Program-made: the position numbers and the translations under genes
Shown here: positions 18,757 through 27,415 of the stretch, piece by piece
How positions within the stretch are numbered: the stretch's first letter is position 1
How the letters are laid out: each line of letters opens with the position of its first letter
Assembly (NCBI RefSeq): GCF_014203095.1
Contig: NZ_JACHIG010000007.1
Span: 124,001 to 188,000, forward strand
Source of the DNA: Prosthecobacter vanneervenii
GTDB taxonomy: Bacteria; Verrucomicrobiota; Verrucomicrobiia; Verrucomicrobiales; Verrucomicrobiaceae
Reading direction: 5' to 3'
Length of the DNA: 64,000 bases
The notes under the pieces: generated by a model
The model's input: only the letters and a program-made list of their open reading frames with translations
The model's database searches: none
Told to the model about the DNA's origin: nothing

Positions 18757-21330
18757 ATGAAACCGCTCTCTTTCCTGGCGGTCTTCGTGGCTTCCAGCGG
18801 GTCTCTGCTGCATGCAGCCGATCCCATTGCCGCCAAGATTGAATTCTTTGAAAAGAAAATCCGCCCTCTCCTTGCAGACCATTGCTACACCTGCCACTCG
18901 GCAGACACCAAACCCGATGGCGGCCTGCGTGTCGATGACCTCAAAGGCCTGCTCAATGGCGGCAAGTCCGGCCCAGCCGTCGTGGCGGGAGATCCCGCCA
19001 AAAGCCTGCTGCTGCAGCGCGTAAGCCATGCCGATCCCAAAAAGCAGATGCCCAAGGACAGCGACGCGCTCACCGCTGCGCAAGTCGCCGACCTGACCAC
19101 CTGGATCAAAGACGGCGCTGAATGGCCGCGCGAGCGCATACCGCCTTCGCTGGGCCGCAGCATCCCAGAGTTTGAAAAGCTCAAGCGCACGCACTGGGCC
19201 TGGCAGCCGCTCACTCAGCCAAAGGTGCCTGAAATACAACAAGCGGCCTGGGCCGAGGATGAGGTGGACCGCTTCATTCTGGCACGCCTTGAGGACAAGA
19301 AGCTTTCTCCCGTGCCGGATGCAGACCGCATCACCCTCATCCGCCGCATCACCTTTGATCTCACGGGTCTCCCTCCCAGCCCCTCTGAAACGCAAAACTT
19401 TCTGAGCGACCAGTCCGCCCATGCGTTTGCCAAAGTGGTGGACCGCCTGCTGGAATCACCTGCCTTTGGCGAGCACTGGGGGCGGCACTGGCTGGACGTG
19501 GCCAGATACGGCGAATCCACCGGCCCCTCGCGCAACATTCCCTACCCGCACGCCTGGAAGTATCGTGACTACGTCATCGATGCCCTCAACAGTGACGTGC
19601 CGTTTGACCGCTTCATCCAGGAGCAGGTCGCCGGAGATCTGCTGCCCGCAGGCAGTGATGCCGAGCGCGATCGTCTGCACACGGCCACCGGTTTCCTGGC
19701 GCTCGGAGTCAAAGACGTGAACCAGCGCTTCAAAGAACGCTTCATCATGGACAATGTGGACGAGCAGATCGATGCGGTGACGCGCTCCCTCCTTGCCCTC
19801 ACGGTCAACTGCGCCCGCTGCCACGACCATAAATTTGATCCCGTCTCTACCAGTGAATATTATGCCCTGGCAGGCATCTTCACCAGCACGGAAAGCTCCG
19901 CCGGTGTGCGCAACAAAATGGGAGGAGGCGGCCTGGACTACTACGATCCCGCCACGCTCATCCGGCTTTCCACCAAACTGCCGCCGCCACCGGAGGAAAA
20001 GGTCAAGGACCTGGAGGTCCGTCTGGCCGAGGCCAAAAAAGCCTGGGAGGAGATTCGCGGTACACCTGAAGGACTCAAGCTGGCCGCCGATGGCAAGCCC
20101 ACGCAGCGGCCCTTCCGCCTGCGCTATGAGGCCCTGCAGGGCGAGTGGCTCTCCCTCACAGACCCGGCGGCTCGTGGCGCGGTCGTGCATGGGGTGCATG
20201 ATGCCAGCCATGTGGCGGACACCGAGGTGCGCATCCGTGGAGAGGCCGAGCGCCTTGGCCCCACGGTGGAGCGCGGCTTTCTCAGCACAGTGCAGGTGCC
20301 AGGCGCTCCTCCGATCAATCGCAGCCAGAGCGGCCGCCTTGAACTGGCGCAGTGGCTCAGCAGCCCGCAGAATCCGCTCACAGCACGCGTCGCAGTCAAT
20401 CGCATCTGGCAGCATTTGTTTGGCGAGGGGATCGTCAGCACCGTGGACAATTTCGGCGTGAATGGTGCACGCCCTTCCCATCCGGAGCTGCTGGATCATC
20501 TGGCCCAGCGTTTCATCGCTGGAGGCTGGTCGGTCAAGAAGCTGGCGCGCAGCATCGCTCTCTCCCATGCCTACCGTCTCGGCACCCAGGCGCCGGCCAC
20601 GCATCTGGAGCAGGATCCTGCCAACCGGCTCGTCTGGCGGCATTCGCCGCGCCACCTCAGCGCGGAGGAGCTGCGGGACGCCATGCTTCTTTCCGCTGGG
20701 CAGCTCTCCGTGCGTCCGGCCACCTCGCCGGCCAGCACTCTGCGCATGGTGGAGATGCGGGACAACGGGCCGGAGGCCGCAGGCATCCACACTGCGGCGG
20801 ACCAGGACCGCCACCGCAGCATCTACCTGCCGCTGCTGCGCGGCGTCACGCCGCATGCCCTGGAGGTTTTTGATCCCGTGGACCAGACCCTTGTCACAGG
20901 AAGGCGTGCCACCACCACGGTGCCCACGCAGGCGCTTTATCTTCTAAATTCGGGCTTTGTCCGCCAGCAGTCTCTTTCCATGGCCAGGCATCTGCTCAGC
21001 CTGCAGCCGGATCAGCGCATCTCCCAGGCCTGGTGGCTCACGCTGGGGCGGGAACCCACGCCCAAGGAGTATGCCCGCAGCGCCAGATTCATCGCGGACT
21101 ACGCCTCCACCTATGTGCCTGAGGCTGCGCCAGCCGCTCTCGTAGCATCCACAGCCTCCGCTTCCAAAGCCGAACGCCCAGCCAGCGCCACCGGGAATGC
21201 GGACGACATCGACCGCACGGATGCGCTGGCTCCTGATCGAACCGTGCAGCCTGGCGATGCCCGCACGGCTGCCTGGCTGGCCTTTGCGCAGGCTCTCTAT
21301 GCCTCCGCAGAGTTCCGCTTCATTCGCTGA
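18757..21330 (+). CDS. PSD1-type cytochrome c protein with DUF1549 and DUF1553
   Basis: 857 residues from the ATG at 18757, which begins a signal peptide (MKPLSFLAVFVASSGSLLHA). A planctomycete-type cytochrome c domain follows, with the haem motif CYTCH at 43-47. Then comes DUF1549 (about 160-370; DRFILARLEDKKLSPVPDAD, LVNCARCHDHKFDP-like segment with a second CxxCH at about residue 353) and DUF1553 (about 520-800). These proteins are abundant in Planctomycetes and Verrucomicrobia, are exported, and almost always sit next to a DUF1501 gene, as here. They are thought to act in polysaccharide use or envelope redox chemistry, but no reaction is established. The start at 18697 was rejected because it would bury the signal peptide. 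Confidence 0.93.
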   Translation: MKPLSFLAVFVASSGSLLHAADPIAAKIEFFEKKIRPLLADHCYTCHSADTKPDGGLRVDDLKGLLNGGKSGPAVVAGDPAKSLLLQRVSHADPKKQMPKDSDALTAAQVADLTTWIKDGAEWPRERIPPSLGRSIPEFEKLKRTHWAWQPLTQPKVPEIQQAAWAEDEVDRFILARLEDKKLSPVPDADRITLIRRITFDLTGLPPSPSETQNFLSDQSAHAFAKVVDRLLESPAFGEHWGRHWLDVARYGESTGPSRNIPYPHAWKYRDYVIDALNSDVPFDRFIQEQVAGDLLPAGSDAERDRLHTATGFLALGVKDVNQRFKERFIMDNVDEQIDAVTRSLLALTVNCARCHDHKFDPVSTSEYYALAGIFTSTESSAGVRNKMGGGGLDYYDPATLIRLSTKLPPPPEEKVKDLEVRLAEAKKAWEEIRGTPEGLKLAADGKPTQRPFRLRYEALQGEWLSLTDPAARGAVVHGVHDASHVADTEVRIRGEAERLGPTVERGFLSTVQVPGAPPINRSQSGRLELAQWLSSPQNPLTARVAVNRIWQHLFGEGIVSTVDNFGVNGARPSHPELLDHLAQRFIAGGWSVKKLARSIALSHAYRLGTQAPATHLEQDPANRLVWRHSPRHLSAEELRDAMLLSAGQLSVRPATSPASTLRMVEMRDNGPEAAGIHTAADQDRHRSIYLPLLRGVTPHALEVFDPVDQTLVTGRRATTTVPTQALYLLNSGFVRQQSLSMARHLLSLQPDQRISQAWWLTLGREPTPKEYARSARFIADYASTYVPEAAPAALVASTASASKAERPASATGNADDIDRTDALAPDRTVQPGDARTAAWLAFAQALYASAEFRFIR

Positions 21331-21356
21331 CACATTTATCTTTCACTCCTGCTCTC

Positions 21357-22730
21357 ATGTCCTCATTTCATCCTGCATCTCTTTCGCGCCGCGCCGCGCT
21401 GCAGACCACCGCCGCTGGTTTTGGCTACATGGCTCTTCAGGGCCTGCTGGCCGCCGAAGCCGCTCGCAACGCTGCACCACCGCTCAAGCCGCTCTCTCCC
21501 CGTCCGCCCCATTTTGCCGCCAAGGCCAAGCGGATCATTTTTGTCTTCATGGAAGGCTCCATGTCCCAGCATGACACCTTTGAGTACAAACCCGAGCTGG
21601 TGAAAAACGATGGCAAAACCGCACCCGGAGGCGGCCGGCTCACCGCCTCCAAGTTCAAATTCAGCCAGCATGGCCGCACCGGTTCATGGTTCTCGGAGCT
21701 TCTCCCGGGCATCGCCAGCCATGCCGACAAGCTCACCTGGCTGCGCGGCCTGCATACAGACACCCCCGCCCATCCGCAGGCGGTGGTGCAGCTCCACACC
21801 GGCAGTGCCAATGCGGCCCTGACACGCCCCAGCATGGGGGCCTGGCTGCTCTACGGGCTGGGCTCACCCAACCAGGATCTGCCAGGATATATCACCGTCA
21901 ATCCTCCGCCAAACTTTGGCGGCGCCGTCAACTACGGCAGCGCCTTTCTTCCCGCCCACTACCAGGGCACACGCATCACGGACCAGGGCCACCTGCCCAA
22001 TCTCAAGCGCAGCTCCGCCGCAGATCTGCAGCGCCGCCAGCTCGACCTCGTGCAGTCATTCAACCGCGACTTCGCCGCCCAGCCTGGAGCCCCTGATCCT
22101 GTCAACGCCATCATCGACAGCTACGAGCTGGCCTTCCGCATGCAGGACAAAGTCTCCGAACTGCTCGACATCTCCAAGGAGCCCGCCGCCACCCAGGAGG
22201 CCTACGGCGTCAATGCTTCCGGGCCCAAGGCCGCCTTTGCCCGCCAGTGCCTCATGGCGCGGCGGCTCAGCGAGGCCGGCGTGCGCTTTGTGGAAATCTG
22301 CCAGGGCGGGTGGGACCATCACAACAATCTGCACAAGGGCCTCATCGACCGTACGCAGTCCATCGACCAGCCGGTGGCAGCGCTGCTGACCGACCTCGAA
22401 CAGCGCGGCCTGCTTGAGGAGACGCTGGTTCTCTTTGGCTCGGAATTTGGCCGCCTGCCCACGCAGCAAGGGCCCGATGGCCGGGATCACAACATTACCG
22501 GCTACTCCATGTTCCTGACCGGGGCAGGGGTGAAGAAAGGCTACACTCATGGTGCCACCGATGAGCTGGGCATCAAAGCCGTCGAGGGGCGCATGCACAC
22601 CAATGATCTGCATGCCACGCTTCTCGCGTTGATGGGCCTGGACCACGAACGGCTCACCTACCGCTACGCGGGGCGGGATTTCCGGCTCACAGACGTCGCC
22701 GGGGAGGTGGCTCGCGACATCTTTGCCTGA
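21357..22730 (+). CDS. DUF1501 domain protein, sulfatase-like, Tat-exported
   Basis: 457 residues. The N-terminus LSRRAALQTTAAGFGYMAL looks like a twin-arginine signal. The body matches DUF1501, an alkaline-phosphatase/sulfatase-fold family: RIIFVFMEGSMSQHDTFEYK near residue 60, HADKLTWLRGLHTD, and the C-terminal metal-binding-like segments VLFGSEFGRLPTQQG and DGRDHNITGYSMFL. It begins 26 bases after the PSD1 gene and is almost certainly co-transcribed. The pair probably acts on a polymer at the cell envelope; substrate unknown. Confidence 0.93.
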   Translation: MSSFHPASLSRRAALQTTAAGFGYMALQGLLAAEAARNAAPPLKPLSPRPPHFAAKAKRIIFVFMEGSMSQHDTFEYKPELVKNDGKTAPGGGRLTASKFKFSQHGRTGSWFSELLPGIASHADKLTWLRGLHTDTPAHPQAVVQLHTGSANAALTRPSMGAWLLYGLGSPNQDLPGYITVNPPPNFGGAVNYGSAFLPAHYQGTRITDQGHLPNLKRSSAADLQRRQLDLVQSFNRDFAAQPGAPDPVNAIIDSYELAFRMQDKVSELLDISKEPAATQEAYGVNASGPKAAFARQCLMARRLSEAGVRFVEICQGGWDHHNNLHKGLIDRTQSIDQPVAALLTDLEQRGLLEETLVLFGSEFGRLPTQQGPDGRDHNITGYSMFLTGAGVKKGYTHGATDELGIKAVEGRMHTNDLHATLLALMGLDHERLTYRYAGRDFRLTDVAGEVARDIFA

Positions 22731-22734
22731 GGCC

Positions 22735-23349
22735 ATGCACAAACTACTGCTTCATCTTCTGGCCTGCCTTAGCCTGGCCTCTGCCCAGGCACCGGACACG
22801 CTTACAGCGCTGGTAGCGCAGCTGCGTGCCGGCGGCCATGTCATCTTCATCCGTCATCCGCAGACGAATCCCGACCAGGCGGACACAGACCCGCTGCATC
22901 TCGACAACGTTTTCGCGCAGCGTCACCTCACCCATGAAGGCCGGCAGCAGGCGCGTGATCTGGGGGCGGCGTTTCAAAGGCTCGGCATTCCCGTGGGGCG
23001 TGTGCTGTGCAGCCGCTTCTATCGCGCCCAGGAGGCCGCCATCCTTCTCGGGCTCGGCAAACCGGAGTCTCTGCTGGATGTCACGGAGGGAGGTCTGGTC
23101 GTCTCGCCCAATGAAAACAAACGCCGCGCCGGGGCGCTGCGCCAGCTTCTGGGCACTGCGCCCACCGATGGCAAAAATCTCATCATTGTCAGCCATCGTC
23201 CCAGCTTGGTGGATGCGGCAGGTGCTGAATTTGCCGATTTGCGTGAAGGCGAGGCTGTGGTTTTCCAGCCCGCAGCCGGAGGAGGCTTTCAGTGCATCGG
23301 CCGTGTTTTTCCGCCGGCAAAATGGGCAGCCGCCGTCGCACCGCGCTGA
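22735..23349 (+). CDS. exported histidine phosphatase family protein
   Basis: 204 residues from the ATG at 22735, four bases after the DUF1501 stop. A short signal peptide (LLLHLLACLSLASAQA) precedes a phosphoglycerate-mutase-like fold. The usual RHG active-site triplet reads RHP (residues 40-42), as in SixA-like and related exported members; the later IIVSHRPSL provides the second catalytic His. Likely a periplasmic phosphatase; substrate unknown. Probably the third gene of the PSD1/DUF1501 operon. Confidence 0.8.
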   Translation: MHKLLLHLLACLSLASAQAPDTLTALVAQLRAGGHVIFIRHPQTNPDQADTDPLHLDNVFAQRHLTHEGRQQARDLGAAFQRLGIPVGRVLCSRFYRAQEAAILLGLGKPESLLDVTEGGLVVSPNENKRRAGALRQLLGTAPTDGKNLIIVSHRPSLVDAAGAEFADLREGEAVVFQPAAGGGFQCIGRVFPPAKWAAAVAPR

Positions 23350-23391
23350 GCCTCCAGGGGCGGGATCTTGGCCGGTGTCTTTAAATCCTTC

Positions 23392-23438
23392 TTGACGTGT
23401 AGGAATAAAAGCGGCATTAAATTCCTATTGATTGGATA
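23392..23438 (+). promoter_or_regulatory. promoter with nested inverted repeat upstream of small HTH gene
   Basis: TTGACG (23392-23397) and CATTAA (23415-23420) have a 17-base spacing. TAGGAAT (23400-23406) lies in the spacer and its complement ATTCCTA (23421-23427) directly follows the -10, a 14-base gap: a typical operator arrangement. A further GGATAT half-site lies at 23434-23439, overlapping the start codon. Confidence 0.5.
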
Positions 23439-23947
23439 TGAAAACAAATCTCACCGCCATGAAAAAGCTCATCCTCCGATCCACACAGTCGCTGCTGCAG
23501 ACGCTGGCTTTCACCGGCCTCTCGGCGGAGCAGTCCCTGCTGGCCACCATCGTGAGCCAGAATCCCACCACCGACAGGCGCGTCCGCCAGCGTGCGCAGT
23601 CACTGCTGCTGCTCGATGGCGGGGCCACCAGCGCCGAAGTCTCCAGCCGCACCTCCATGAGCAGGCGCAGCCTGGGAGATCTGATCCAGCGCTTTCGCAC
23701 AGGCGGTCTGTGCGCCGCCATTCTCGGGGCGCATGCCTCGCCGCAGCGTCGTGCCTGGCTCACGCTCAGCCCCTCCAGTGCGCCCCGCGTGCAGCTGCAG
23801 CGCCAGCCTTCCGCCCGTCGTGCGATCCCGAGCACCGAGGCTGCGGCTCCTTCCGCAGCAGAGAAAACCACCACGGCTTCACGGATTGAATCCGCACGCT
23901 GTTGTTGTCATTCCGACCACTCCCAGGCGCCGGCTGGCACCGTTTGA
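23438..23947 (+). CDS. small HTH (transposase-like homeodomain) protein
   Basis: 169 residues from the ATG at 23438. The middle part (about 40-95: TTDRRVRQRAQSLLLLDGG, then ATSAEVSSRTSMSRRSLGDL and IQRF) resembles the helix-turn-helix seen in IS630-type transposases and Arg-rich winged regulators. The C-terminal 70 residues are Ser/Ala/Arg-rich with a CCC cluster and look disordered. No catalytic DDE part follows. It lies between the phosphatase gene and the encapsulin operon and carries an operator-like promoter, so a regulatory role is possible. Confidence 0.5.
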   Translation: MKTNLTAMKKLILRSTQSLLQTLAFTGLSAEQSLLATIVSQNPTTDRRVRQRAQSLLLLDGGATSAEVSSRTSMSRRSLGDLIQRFRTGGLCAAILGAHASPQRRAWLTLSPSSAPRVQLQRQPSARRAIPSTEAAAPSAAEKTTTASRIESARCCCHSDHSQAPAGTV

Positions 23948-23960
23948 CCCTTCCCTCCGA

Positions 23961-24012
23961 AATTCCTACTAAAAAGCATCCCGTTTGACACAGACCGCCC
24001 CCACGAGATAAA
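23961..24012 (+). promoter_or_regulatory. predicted promoter of encapsulin operon with upstream ATTCC motif
   Basis: TTGACA (23985-23990) and GATAAA (24007-24012) are separated by 16 bases. AATTCCTACTAAAAAGCAT at 23961-23979 lies just upstream of the -35 and matches the motif found before the small HTH gene. Expected transcription start is near 24019, leaving a leader of about 150 bases. Confidence 0.5.
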
Positions 24013-24036
24013 AGGAACCTGGCGACATCGAAAGCT

Positions 24037-24052
24037 CCCTGATGAAACATCA
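24037..24052 (+). promoter_or_regulatory. leader hairpin before encapsulin gene
   Basis: CTGATG and CATCAG form a perfect six-base-pair stem with a three-base loop in the 150-base leader. No T run follows, so it is not a terminator. Possible element of a structured leader; no known riboswitch recognised. Confidence 0.3.
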
Positions 24053-24169
24053 GCGGCGTGCGGATCGCCCAAGCCGACCAGAAGACTGGAGGTGAAAAGA
24101 AGTCCTTCTCGTTGAGAGCCGAGCCCATGAGGCAGGCCTGCAACTCTTTTCCACATCTCCCATTCTTCC

Positions 24170-25114
24170 ATGAGCAACACATCCGTACAATCATTCCCGG
24201 CCCTGAACGCCAAAGCCGCGCGCAATCTGGCCACCGCCACCGTCACCCCGCCGCAGTGGGACGAGATCTCCCCACGCTGGCTGCTCAAGCTGCTGCCCTA
24301 TGTCGATGTCGATGGCGGTGTGTACCGCGTGAACCGCGTCGTCTCCAAAGTGCCCGGCCCCACGGTCGAGCTCCTCACGGTGGATGAGGGTGAGCCCAGG
24401 CTCCCGACCACCTTTGTCGATTATGAGGAAGAGCCGCGCGAGTACCACCTCAGCACCATTCAGACCGTTCTGCACACGCACACGCGCATCACGGACCTCT
24501 ACAGCAACCGCATCGACCAGCTCCGCGAGCAGGTACGTCTCACCGTCGAGGCGCTGAAGGAGAAAGAGGAGCGCGAGGTGCTCAATCATCCCAAATTCGG
24601 CATCCTCAATGTCGTGGCTCCGCAGCAGCGCATCCAGACGCGCAAAGGCCCGCCCACTCCGGATGACCTCGACGAGCTGCTCAGCCTCGTGTGGAAAAAG
24701 CCCGCCTTCTTCCTCGCGCATCCCAAGGCCATCGCCGCCTTTGGCCGCGAGGCCACGCGCCGTGGCGTGCCGCCGCCCACCGTCTCCCTGTTTGGCTCTC
24801 CCTTCATCACCTGGCGTGGCATCCCCCTCATCCCCAGCGACAAGCTGCCGCTGAGCGCCGAGGGCACCACCAGCATCCTGCTACTCCGCGTGGGTGAAAA
24901 TCAGCGCGGTGTGGTGGGCCTGCAAAAAGCCGGCGTCACCGGCGAAATCGAGCCCGGCCTCTCCGTGCGCTACATGGGCACCAATGAGAACTCCATCGCC
25001 TCCCATCTCGTCACACGTTACTTCTCCGTGGCTGCACTGGATGAGGACGCCATCGGCCTGCTTGGAAATGTCTCGGTGACCAACTACCACGAGTATGTCT
25101 ATCCTAAGGCCTGA
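24170..25114 (+). CDS. family 2A encapsulin nanocompartment shell protein (SrpI/MmpI-like)
   Basis: 314 residues, the usual size for family 2A encapsulins. These have the HK97 capsid fold and self-assemble into protein shells. Sequence features fit the family: an N-terminal arm (ALNAKAARNLATATVTPPQW), PRWLLKLLPYVDVDGGVYRVN, an EEEPREYHLSTIQTVLHTH segment, a long helix region around 105-150 and the end NYHEYVYPKA. There is no cyclic-nucleotide-binding insertion, which separates 2A from 2B. The strongest support is context: the next gene, overlapping by 20 bases, is a cysteine desulfurase with a long disordered N-terminus, the known cargo of this family, followed by a rhodanese and a serine acetyltransferase. 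Cytoplasmic shell, probably induced under sulfur limitation. Confidence 0.93.
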   Translation: MSNTSVQSFPALNAKAARNLATATVTPPQWDEISPRWLLKLLPYVDVDGGVYRVNRVVSKVPGPTVELLTVDEGEPRLPTTFVDYEEEPREYHLSTIQTVLHTHTRITDLYSNRIDQLREQVRLTVEALKEKEEREVLNHPKFGILNVVAPQQRIQTRKGPPTPDDLDELLSLVWKKPAFFLAHPKAIAAFGREATRRGVPPPTVSLFGSPFITWRGIPLIPSDKLPLSAEGTTSILLLRVGENQRGVVGLQKAGVTGEIEPGLSVRYMGTNENSIASHLVTRYFSVAALDEDAIGLLGNVSVTNYHEYVYPKA

Positions 25115-26873
25115 TCTTCCATCCCCCTTTGCCGCATTCGGCTCAGGCACGGAGGACACCGCCCTGATTCGCAGCCTCGTGGGCGAGCTCTTTAATGGCA
25201 GAGCCACCTCTGCTCCTGAACTGCCCGGCGCACTGCCTGTCACTCTGTCTGGCGTTCCCACCCAGCTCCCCGTGGCACCCCCTGCGGCCGCAGAGCCAAC
25301 CGTGCCTGCAGCGGACACGCGGGACATCGGGCTCAATGGCGGCTTCCCCACCACCACCAGCTCAGCACCGCCCGTGCACCCCACCGTCGTGGGTGCTGAG
25401 CCTGCTGCAGACTCCAAGCCCGCGACCCCCACCGGCACGCACGAGGCCGGTGCCGATGGCTCCTATGAGTATGGCGAGCCACGCTTCTATCTGGAGAGCC
25501 TCGGCTCCCATCCGCCGGATGTTCCAGTGGAGACCGATCTGGCCAGCCTGCACCGCACGCCCTCTTTTCCGCAGCAGGCGCAGGTGGTCTCCGAGCCCGA
25601 CTTCTATTTCCTGGAGCGTCTCAAAGGTGCCTCGCTGCCCGCCCCGGCGGCTTCACTGAGCAGCTTCGATGTCGAGGGTGTGCGGCGGGATTTCCCCGCG
25701 CTGCATCAGCGTGTGAACGGCCACCCGCTCATCTATCTGGACAATGCGGCCACCACGCACAAGCCCCAGGCCGTGCTGGATGCCACCGCCCAGTTCTACG
25801 GTCGGGACAACTCCAACATCCACCGCGCCGCGCACGTGCTGGCGGAGCGCTCCACCAAGCTCTTCGAGGCCGGACGCGAAAAGGTGCGCCAGTTTCTCGG
25901 CGCGGGAGATGCCAAGGAGATCGTCTTCCTGCGCGGTACCACCGAGGCCATCAACCTCGTGGCCAACAGCTACGGCCGCAGGCACGTCGGGCCTGGAGAT
26001 GAGATTCTGCTCACCCAGCTGGAGCACCACGCCAACATCGTCCCGTGGCAGCTTCTGGCTCAGCAAACAGGGGCCGTCATCCGCGTGGCTCCCATCAATG
26101 ACCGTGGTGAGCTCATTCTGGAGGAGTTTGCCAGGCTGATAAGCGAGCGCACCAAGATCGCCAGCGTCACGCATGTCTCCAATGCCCTCGGCACCGTCAA
26201 TCCCGTGGAGCAGATCATCCCGATGGCGCACGCCGTCGGCGCGGTGGTCCTGGTGGATGGCGCGCAATCTACGCCGCACATCCCCATCAATGTGAGCGCA
26301 CTCGATGCCGATTTCTTCGTCTTCAGTGCGCACAAGATTTTCGGCCCCACCGGCATCGGCGCACTCTATGGCAAAAAGCACCTGCTCGATGCCATGCCCC
26401 CGTGGCAGGGCGGCGGCCACATGATCCAGGACGTGACGTTTGAAAAAACGATCTATCGTCCCGCGCCCGAAAAATTCGAGGCCGGCACACCGGACATCGC
26501 TGGTGTCGTGGGTCTGGGGGCTGCGATCGATTACCTCTTCCGCGTCGGCATTCCCGCCATTGCCGCGTATGAGCACTCGCTGCTGGAGTATGCCACACAG
26601 GCGCTCGCCACCGTGCCCGGACTGCGGCCCATCGGCACAGCGGCAAACAAGGCCAGCGTGCTCTCCTTCATCATCCCCGGGGTTTCCAATGACGCCATCG
26701 CGCGTCATCTCGACAAGCAGGGCATCGCCGTGCGTGCCGGTCACCACTGCGCTCTGCCCGCACAGCGCCACTTTGGCCAGGACACCACCGTGCGCCCGTC
26801 CCTGGCCTTTTACAACACCTTCGCGGAGGTGGATTCCCTCGTCTCCGCGCTGCACCAACTCCCCAAACGCTGA
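25095..26873 (+). CDS. cysteine desulfurase, encapsulin cargo (SufS-like with N-terminal loading domain)
   Basis: 592 residues against about 410 for SufS. Residues 1-190 are Pro/Ala/Thr-rich and look disordered; the class V aminotransferase domain occupies 191-592. PLP-binding Lys414 lies in SAHKIFGPTGIG, His311/His312 in LEHHANIVPWQ, and catalytic Cys552 in RAGHHCALPAQ. It removes sulfur from cysteine, giving alanine and an enzyme persulfide. The disordered extension is the expected shell-targeting domain; within it two related motifs, EPRFYLESLG (128-137) and EPDFYFLERLKG (167-178), may be the docking peptides (inference). The gene overlaps the shell gene by 20 bases, so translation is probably coupled. 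Confidence 0.95.
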   Translation: MSILRPDLPSPFAAFGSGTEDTALIRSLVGELFNGRATSAPELPGALPVTLSGVPTQLPVAPPAAAEPTVPAADTRDIGLNGGFPTTTSSAPPVHPTVVGAEPAADSKPATPTGTHEAGADGSYEYGEPRFYLESLGSHPPDVPVETDLASLHRTPSFPQQAQVVSEPDFYFLERLKGASLPAPAASLSSFDVEGVRRDFPALHQRVNGHPLIYLDNAATTHKPQAVLDATAQFYGRDNSNIHRAAHVLAERSTKLFEAGREKVRQFLGAGDAKEIVFLRGTTEAINLVANSYGRRHVGPGDEILLTQLEHHANIVPWQLLAQQTGAVIRVAPINDRGELILEEFARLISERTKIASVTHVSNALGTVNPVEQIIPMAHAVGAVVLVDGAQSTPHIPINVSALDADFFVFSAHKIFGPTGIGALYGKKHLLDAMPPWQGGGHMIQDVTFEKTIYRPAPEKFEAGTPDIAGVVGLGAAIDYLFRVGIPAIAAYEHSLLEYATQALATVPGLRPIGTAANKASVLSFIIPGVSNDAIARHLDKQGIAVRAGHHCALPAQRHFGQDTTVRPSLAFYNTFAEVDSLVSALHQLPKR

Positions 26874-26881
26874 CCCCTGCC

Positions 26882-27412
26882 ATGGCCACCATCACCGTCA
26901 CCGAACTGCACCAGATCCTGCAGGACAATCCCGCGCAGAACGTCATCGACGTGCGCACCCCGGTCGAGTTTGTCGAGGTCCACGTGGCGGCGGCCAAAAA
27001 CGTGCCCCTGGATGCTCTTGATCCCGCCAGCCTCTACGAGAAGCATGACCTCAGCTTGGAAAAGCCGGTCTACATCCTCTGCCGCAGCGGCCAGCGCGCC
27101 ACACGTGCCGCAGCCCAGCTGGCCCAGGGAGGCTTTCCCAATTCCGTCATCGTCGAGGGCGGCACCCTCGCGTGGGTGGAGGCAGGCCTGCCGGTGAATC
27201 GTGGCAGAGGCCGCATCATCAGCCTGGAGCGCCAGGTCCGCATCGTCGCCGGAGCCATCGTGCTCACTGGCGTGCTGCTCTCGCACTTTGTGAATCCCTC
27301 CTTCATCTGGCTCAGCGGATTCGTCGGTGCAGGGCTCATCTTTGCCGGCATCAGCGACTGGTGCGGCATGGGACTGCTGCTGGCGCGGGCGCCGTGGAAT
27401 CGTAAAGTCTGA
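26882..27412 (+). CDS. rhodanese with C-terminal DUF2892 membrane hairpin
   Basis: 176 residues. A single rhodanese domain (about 1-105) has the active-site loop CRSGQR with Cys67. It is followed by two membrane segments (about 122-165) typical of DUF2892, as in YgaP-type membrane rhodaneses. The enzyme probably accepts persulfide sulfur and passes it on. It begins eight bases after the cysteine desulfurase; a rhodanese is a regular member of family 2A encapsulin loci. A membrane-bound rhodanese would act outside the shell, near the membrane. Confidence 0.9.
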   Translation: MATITVTELHQILQDNPAQNVIDVRTPVEFVEVHVAAAKNVPLDALDPASLYEKHDLSLEKPVYILCRSGQRATRAAAQLAQGGFPNSVIVEGGTLAWVEAGLPVNRGRGRIISLERQVRIVAGAIVLTGVLLSHFVNPSFIWLSGFVGAGLIFAGISDWCGMGLLLARAPWNRKV

Positions 27413-27415
27413 TCC

